In this document: positions 59,536 through 64,000 of the stretch, in pieces
Layout of the letters: each line of letters opens with the position of its first letter
Numbering within the stretch: the first letter of the stretch is position 1
Notes under the pieces: model-generated
What the model saw: only the letters and a program-made list of their open reading frames with translations
Told to the model about the DNA's origin: nothing
The model's database searches: none
Position numbers and translations under genes: made by a program
NCBI GenBank assembly: GCA_036269075.1
Contig: DATASX010000082.1
Span: 1 to 64,000 of the forward strand
DNA: 64,000 nucleotides
Reading direction: 5' to 3'
Source of the DNA: Sporichthyaceae bacterium
GTDB taxonomy: Bacteria; Actinomycetota; Actinomycetes; Sporichthyales; Sporichthyaceae

Positions 59536-59593
59536 CTTCTGCTGCCTGTCCCACGTATCGGCGCGTCCCGAAGGGTGGGACAGGCAGCAGGAG
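59536..59593. repeat. Palindrome downstream of aceE, same arm as at glnA-glnE
   Basis: CTTCTGCTGCCTGTCCCAC (59536-59554) pairs with GTGGGACAGGCAGCAGGAG (59575-59593), one mismatch. The 19-bp left arm is identical to the first 19 bases of the palindrome at 8583. It begins 9 bp after the aceE stop. No U-tract; terminator, mRNA-stabilising structure or repetitive element. Confidence 0.88.
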
Positions 59594-59690
59594 TGCGGCG
59601 AGGGGGCGACGCGCCGTGAGTCACATCCGTCACATTTGCAACTCTGGTCCCTAGGCTTTCCCGGGTCAGTCCCCCGACCGGAAGGCCGTC

Positions 59691-61001
59691 ATGCCACGTG
59701 GTCTCTGTTGCGCGAAGCGGCGCGACCGGGCCGTCGGCCTACTCGCCGTGGGACTGCTCCTGGTGGGCGGGGCAGTGGCCGTGTTCTACGGGCCGGCCGC
59801 GCACGCCGGCGGTGAGGCGGCCGCCACCGGCCCGGTGTACCCGCCGGGCGCCGCGGTGACCCAGTACTCGGGGCTGGCCTTCGACACCTGCGAGACCCCG
59901 CCCGCCTCCACGATGGAGGCCTGGCGGACGTCGGAGTACCACGCCGTCGGCATCTACCTGAGCGGCGCGAACCGGGGCTGCCGGCAGACCCAACTGACGA
60001 CGGAGTGGGTCAACAGGGTCACCGACATGGGTTGGCGACTGCTGCCGATCGACCTCGGCCTGCAGGCGCCGTGCCGGGACAACGTCGCCAAGGCGGCGAT
60101 CAAGCCGAACCAGGCGCGCGCCCAGGGCGCCACCGAGGCCGACCACGCCGTCGCGGCCGCGCAGAAGCTCGGCCTGCGCCCCGGCAGCGCGATCTACGAG
60201 GACATGGAGAGCTACCACCTCGGCGACGCGGCCTGCGCCAAGGCGGTCGGGCAGTACCTTTCCGGCTGGAGCAACGGGCTGCACCGCCACGGCTACCTGG
60301 CCGGGATGTACGGCAACCTGAACTCCGCGATCGCCGACGCCGCCGCCCGCTACGTCGACCCGGAGTACACCCGCCTCGACGCGATCTGGGCCGGCCACTG
60401 GGACGGCACGACGACGATGACCGGCTGGCGCGCCGTCCCGGACAACCGGTGGTCCGGCCACCAGCGGGCCAAGCAGTACAGCGGCAACCACTACGAGAAG
60501 CACGGCGGCATCACCCTGAAGGTCGATGCCGACGCCCTGGACGCCCCGGTCGCCACGGTGGCCTCGACCATCCCGGTAGGACCACGCAAGGCTGTCGCGC
60601 ACCACGCTCCGGACACCCACGCCGGCCGTGCCGGGACGGTGTCCGGAGGCGGCCTGGCCAAGGTGGTCTGCCGCCTGCGCAGCGCCGACGACCAACTGTG
60701 GGACGAACTGGTCGCGGGCAGTTGGGTCGTCGACTCCGACCTGGCCGTCCCGACCGCGACCGCGTTGCCGGGCTGCGCCTACCCGCAGTCGGTCGTCGCC
60801 CCGGCCGGGGCCGTCCTGCGGATCGGGCCCGGCTTCGGGCACCGGGCCGGCGGGATGCTGCCCCTCGGTGCCTTGGCCTGGGTCAGTTGCCGCGACGCCG
60901 CCCGCCCCGACTGGCTCCGGCTGCCCGACCTGGCCTGGATCGCCGCGGACAACCTCGGCTCCGGCGCCCGCGCCACCCGGGCCCTGCCGATCTGCAACTG
61001 A
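59691..61001 (+). CDS. Secreted DUF1906 (glycoside-hydrolase-like) protein
   Basis: A 436-residue exported protein: transmembrane/signal segment AVGLLAVGLLLVGGAVAVFY (residues about 14-33), then a DUF1906 domain, a TIM-barrel related to GH25 and to Rv2525c: TQYSGLAFDTCETPPASTME, YHAVGIYLSGANRGCRQTQL, GWRLLPIDLGLQAPC, SAIYEDMESYHLG and YLAGMYGNLNSAIADAAARY. The C-terminal 150 residues hold SH3-like stretches (AKVVCRLRSADDQLWDELVA). Relatives act at the cell wall; catalysis is unproven. ATG 59691. Confidence 0.88.
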   Translation: MPRGLCCAKRRDRAVGLLAVGLLLVGGAVAVFYGPAAHAGGEAAATGPVYPPGAAVTQYSGLAFDTCETPPASTMEAWRTSEYHAVGIYLSGANRGCRQTQLTTEWVNRVTDMGWRLLPIDLGLQAPCRDNVAKAAIKPNQARAQGATEADHAVAAAQKLGLRPGSAIYEDMESYHLGDAACAKAVGQYLSGWSNGLHRHGYLAGMYGNLNSAIADAAARYVDPEYTRLDAIWAGHWDGTTTMTGWRAVPDNRWSGHQRAKQYSGNHYEKHGGITLKVDADALDAPVATVASTIPVGPRKAVAHHAPDTHAGRAGTVSGGGLAKVVCRLRSADDQLWDELVAGSWVVDSDLAVPTATALPGCAYPQSVVAPAGAVLRIGPGFGHRAGGMLPLGALAWVSCRDAARPDWLRLPDLAWIAADNLGSGARATRALPICN

Positions 61002-61025
61002 CTCCCGCCGGCCCCGCGGAACACC

Positions 61026-62081
61026 TCAGGACGAAGCCCGGGCCGTCCAGGCCAACAGGTCGGGCAGGGCCCAGGTGTTGACGATCTGATCGGGTGTCAG
61101 GCCCCGGGCGGCAGCGCGGGCGCAGCCGTAGGGCTGCCAGTCCAGCTGGCCCGGCGCGTGGGCGTCGCTGTCGATCGAGAACCGGCACCCGAAATCGACG
61201 GCCAGGTCGATCAGCCGGCTCGGCGGGTCGCGGCGTTCCGGCCGCGAGTTGATCTCCACGGCGACGTCGAACCGCGCGCAGGCCGCGAAGACGAGCTCGG
61301 CGTCGAACGTCGACTCCGGCCGCCCGCCCCGTCCCCCGCGTCTGCCTTCCGGGTCGGTACCCACAATCCGGCCCGTGCAATGGCCGAGCACGTCGGTGTG
61401 CGGGTTGGCGATCGCGGTGACCATCCGGCGGGTCATGGCCTCGGTGTCCATGCGCAGCTTCGAGTGCACGCTGGCCACCACCACGTCCAGCCGCGCCAGC
61501 AGCTCCGGCTCGGCGTCCAGCGTGCCGTCCTCGAGGATGTCGACCTCGATCCCGGTCAGCAGGCGGAACGGCGCGAGCTCGTCGTTCAGCGCGGCCACCA
61601 CGGCCAACTGCTCACGCAACCGCTGGGCGGTCAACCCGTTGGCCACGGTCAGCCGGGCCGAGTGGTCGGTCAGCGCGACGTACTCGTGCCCGATCACGTC
61701 GGCGGCGGTACGCGCCATCTCGGCGATCGGACTGCCTCCGTCGGACCAGTCCGAGTGGGTGTGCAGGTCCCCGCGCAGCGCCGCGCGTAGCTCCTCGCCC
61801 CCGGTGGCCACCGCGGCCGGCGCCTGGCCCAGCAGGTCGGCCAGGTACTTCGGGACCTCGCCCGCCAACGACTCCGCGATCACGTCGGCGGTCTTGGGTC
61901 CGACGCCGGACAGCTCCTGCAGGGTCCCCACCCGCGCCCGACGCTGCAGCTCCCCCGGCGGCAGCGTGTCGACGACGGCGGCCGCGGTCCGGAACGCCCG
62001 CACCCGGTAGGTCGGGGCATGGGCTCGCTCCAGCAGGAACGCGATCCGACTCAGGTCCACCGACGGGTCACCTGCAGCCAC
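61026..62081 (-). CDS. HhH plus PHP-domain phosphoesterase-like protein
   Basis: A 351-residue protein. The N-terminal helix-hairpin-helix region (LQELSGVGPKTADVIAESLA) resembles the PolX/DNA-repair type. It is followed by a PHP metal-dependent phosphoesterase domain with motif GDLHTHSDWSDGGSP, VALTDHSARL, GIEVDILEDGTLD, ANPHTDVLGH and SIDSDAHAPGQLDW. The polymerase domain of PolX is absent, so this is a stand-alone hydrolase, perhaps on nucleotides or DNA ends. GTG 62081. It converges with the DUF1906 gene. Confidence 0.9.
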   Translation of the reverse strand: MAAGDPSVDLSRIAFLLERAHAPTYRVRAFRTAAAVVDTLPPGELQRRARVGTLQELSGVGPKTADVIAESLAGEVPKYLADLLGQAPAAVATGGEELRAALRGDLHTHSDWSDGGSPIAEMARTAADVIGHEYVALTDHSARLTVANGLTAQRLREQLAVVAALNDELAPFRLLTGIEVDILEDGTLDAEPELLARLDVVVASVHSKLRMDTEAMTRRMVTAIANPHTDVLGHCTGRIVGTDPEGRRGGRGGRPESTFDAELVFAACARFDVAVEINSRPERRDPPSRLIDLAVDFGCRFSIDSDAHAPGQLDWQPYGCARAAARGLTPDQIVNTWALPDLLAWTARASS

Positions 62082-62121
62082 CGAACCACCGTACGGGCTC
62101 CGACGCGCCTACGCTTCGCGC

Positions 62122-63315
62122 ATGACCCCGCGCGCGAACGCAGGCCCGCGGATCGCGCACGACCACCCCCGGACCGTCCGACGGGTCACCCGCGCGACCG
62201 GGATGATCTCCACCGCCGCGCTCGACCGGATGCACCGCGACCTGGTCTGGTACCGGACGCTCCCCCCGGAGCAGCGCTCGTGGATCGGATTGATCGTCCA
62301 GACCGGTATCGAGAACTTCACCGCCTGGCTCGACGACCCGGACCGCGGTGCCCGCCTGCCCATCGAGGTCTTCTCCGCGGCCCCGCCCGAGATGACCCGG
62401 GCGGTCAGCCTGCAGCAGACGGTCGAGCTCGTGCGGCTCACCGTCGACGTCCTGGAGGGCCGGGTCGAGGAGCTCGCTGCCGCCGGCGAGGCCGACTGGC
62501 TGCGCACCGCCCTGCTGCGGTACTCCCGGGAGCTGGCTTTCGCCGCCGCCCAGATCTATGCCCAGGCCGCGGAGTCCCGCGGCGCCTGGGACGCCCGGCT
62601 CGAGGCCGCGGTCATCGACGCGATCCTGCGCGGCGAGCCCGACGGAGCGCTGCAGTCGCGGGCGGCCGCGCTGGGCTGGGCCCGGCCCGGCCCGGTGTCG
62701 GTGCTGGTCGGCAGCACGACCGAGCACGACCCCGCGGTGGTGGCCAAGGCGGTGCACCGCATCGCGCGGCACCAGGACATCGACGTGCTGGTCGGCGTCC
62801 AGGGTGCCCGGCTGGTCGTGGTCGTGGGCGGCACCGACGACCCCCGGCCGGCCGCCGCCGCGTTGTCCGCCGCCTTCGGCCCCGGTCCGGTGGTGGTCGG
62901 TCCGACAGTCGTCGACCTGGCCGCGGCCACCCGATCCGCCGAGGCGGCCCTGGCCGGGCAGCGAGCCGCGCCGGCCTGGCCGGACGCCCCGCGCCCGGTC
63001 GAGGCCGACGACCTGCTGGCCGAACGCGCCATCGCCGGCGACGTCCTGGCCAAACGGCAGCTGATCGAGGAGATCTACCGGCCGCTGGTGGCTGCCGGGC
63101 CGGCCCTGCTGGACACCGTGTCGACGTTCCTGGAACAGGCCGGTTCCCTGGAGGCCACCGCCCGGTTGTTGTTCGTTCACCCCAACACCGTCCGGTACCG
63201 ACTACGCCGTGTGGTCGAGGTCACCGGCGCATTACCCACGAGTTCGCGGTCGGCGTTCACGCTGCGTATAGCTCTTACGCTGGGCAGACTCGAACCTGAC
63301 GAGGGGTCGTTGTAG
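62122..63315 (+). CDS. PucR-type regulator upstream of fabD (FasR-like)
   Basis: A 397-residue regulator: N-terminal helical domain (LDRMHRDLVWYRTLPPEQRS), middle GGDEF-like fold (RPGPVSVLVGSTTEHDPAVV) and C-terminal PucR HTH (STFLEQAGSLEATARLLFVH, PNTVRYRLRRVVEVTGALP). In Streptomyces coelicolor the PucR-type protein FasR, encoded directly upstream of fabD, activates the fatty-acid synthesis operon; this gene holds the same position, as does Rv2242. It likely binds in the 78-bp gap before fabD. ATG 62122. Confidence 0.92.
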   Translation: MTPRANAGPRIAHDHPRTVRRVTRATGMISTAALDRMHRDLVWYRTLPPEQRSWIGLIVQTGIENFTAWLDDPDRGARLPIEVFSAAPPEMTRAVSLQQTVELVRLTVDVLEGRVEELAAAGEADWLRTALLRYSRELAFAAAQIYAQAAESRGAWDARLEAAVIDAILRGEPDGALQSRAAALGWARPGPVSVLVGSTTEHDPAVVAKAVHRIARHQDIDVLVGVQGARLVVVVGGTDDPRPAAAALSAAFGPGPVVVGPTVVDLAAATRSAEAALAGQRAAPAWPDAPRPVEADDLLAERAIAGDVLAKRQLIEEIYRPLVAAGPALLDTVSTFLEQAGSLEATARLLFVHPNTVRYRLRRVVEVTGALPTSSRSAFTLRIALTLGRLEPDEGSL

Positions 63316-63393
63316 GAAACACACAAACGCAGGTCGGCAACTTGGTGACCGGCGTTACGGCGCAGCGACCCACCGATCGCCCATCGTTGGAAC

Positions 63394-64000
63394 GTGCTCG
63401 CGATCGTCGCGCCCGGCCAGGGCGCCCAGACCCCAGGTTTCCTCGCGCCGTGGCTCGAACTGCCCGGCTTCGCCACCCGGATCGAGTGGTTCTCCGCCGT
63501 GTGCGGACTCGACCTGGTCGCTTTCGGGACCAAGGCCGATGCCGACCAGATCCGGGACACCGCGATCGCCCAGCCCTTGCTGGTGGCCGCCGGGCTGGCC
63601 GCCCTCGGTGAGCTCGGGATCTCCGCCGAAGCTCGCTCCGGGATGATCTTCGCGGGCCACAGCGTCGGCGAGCTGACCGCCGCCGCGACCTGCGGGGTGC
63701 TGTCCGAGGAGCAGGCTCTGGTGCTGGTCCGGGAGCGTGGCCGCGCGATGGCCGCCGCCTCGGCTGTCACCCCGACCGGCATGACAGCGGTGCTCGGCGG
63801 CGACCGGGAGCAGGTGCTCGCCGCGATCGCCGCCGCGGGGCTGACGGCCGCCAACGACAACGGCTCGGGCCAGGTCGTCGCCGCCGGAACCCTCGAGCAG
63901 CTCGACGCGTTCGCCGCCGCCCCGCCGGAGAAGGCCCGACTTGTCCCGCTGCCGGTGGCCGGCGCGTTCCACACCGTCCACATGGCTCCGGCGGTCGATC
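63394..64000 (+). CDS. fabD: Malonyl-CoA:ACP transacylase, partial at right edge
   Basis: The first 202 codons are visible, the rest lies beyond the window. VLAIVAPGQGAQTPGFLAPW is the standard N-terminus, with the oxyanion Gln in GQGAQ. The nucleophile elbow is MIFAGHSVGELTAAATCGVL (GHSVG), the carboxylate-binding Arg in LVRERGRAMAAAS, and GAFHTVHM the catalytic His. It loads malonate on acyl-carrier protein for type II fatty-acid synthesis. GTG 63394 start. The 78-bp gap after the FasR-like gene contains GGTCGGCAACTTGGTGACC, a possible site for it. Confidence 0.95.
   Translation, partial: MLAIVAPGQGAQTPGFLAPWLELPGFATRIEWFSAVCGLDLVAFGTKADADQIRDTAIAQPLLVAAGLAALGELGISAEARSGMIFAGHSVGELTAAATCGVLSEEQALVLVRERGRAMAAASAVTPTGMTAVLGGDREQVLAAIAAAGLTAANDNGSGQVVAAGTLEQLDAFAAAPPEKARLVPLPVAGAFHTVHMAPAVD

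Noticed and set aside
1-64000. CRISPR array or cas genes
   Set aside because: No regularly spaced direct repeats of 24-40 bp and no Cas-like protein were seen.

Overview
This window is chromosomal DNA from a high-GC actinomycete. The evidence is the strong G/C bias at third codon positions, many GTG starts, and typical actinobacterial genes: a two-domain glnE beside a GlnA2-type glutamine synthetase, a homodimeric-type aceE, DUF3052, an AhpE-type peroxiredoxin, an RNase H/CobC-like fusion, and a PucR-type (FasR-like) regulator directly upstream of fabD. As I recall it, the order glnE-glnA2 ... panB ... RNase H/phosphatase - C4 zinc ribbon - Nif3 ... AhpE - DUF3052 - aceE - PucR regulator - fabD matches the Mycobacterium tuberculosis block around Rv2221c-Rv2243. 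I cannot name the genus from sequence alone.

Layout. 1-5.5 kb: SCP2-like protein with a divergent TetR regulator, a gene-free kilobase, a patatin-like phospholipase and small envelope proteins. 5.5-12.3 kb: nitrogen and cofactor core (glnE, glnA2-like, an EthD-type protein, NAD synthase). 12.3-13.6 kb: a DUF559/AbiEi-type nuclease gene bracketed by 71-bp inverted repeats that are themselves palindromic. 13.7-22.9 kb: panB, methionine aminopeptidase, a BtuF-like binding protein, two interleaved pairs of paralogous genes, a polysaccharide deacetylase, an alcohol dehydrogenase and an ANTAR-only protein. 22.9-27.7 kb: decaying genes (a frameshifted cupin, a beheaded LuxR/NB-ARC regulator with an in-frame stop), a Rieske protein and a PIN-domain toxin-antitoxin pair. 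27.7-35.0 kb: remnant of an integrative conjugative element (truncated MobF relaxase, XRE regulator, excisionase, tyrosine integrase) whose integrase stops 2 bp from the 3' end of the RNase P RNA gene. 35.5-43.5 kb: ATP-grasp/alpha-E fusion with a transglutaminase, then the tightly overlapping NUDIX - RNase H/CobC - zinc ribbon - Nif3 operon. 43.5-55.5 kb: secreted and regulatory genes, a VapBC module with its operator, a MEDS plus PucR sensor pair, an anti-sigma/STAS pair, an orphan oxyanion-binding lipoprotein and tRNA-Val. 55.5-64 kb: AhpE, DUF3052, aceE, a DUF1906 secreted protein, a PHP protein, the FasR-like regulator and the start of fabD.

How the parts relate. The core genes cover ammonium assimilation, NAD, pantothenate/CoA and pyruvate-to-malonyl supply for fatty-acid synthesis, plus housekeeping RNA processing. 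Accessory DNA is inserted between conserved blocks. The strongest candidate for something undescribed is the DUF559 unit: one gene framed exactly by inverted copies of a palindrome. Two other near-perfect palindromes, downstream of glnA and of aceE, share a 9-bp core with it. A second recurrent signal is the 9-mer GTCCGTTCG, seen at five intergenic sites, some of them upstream of small paralogous genes.
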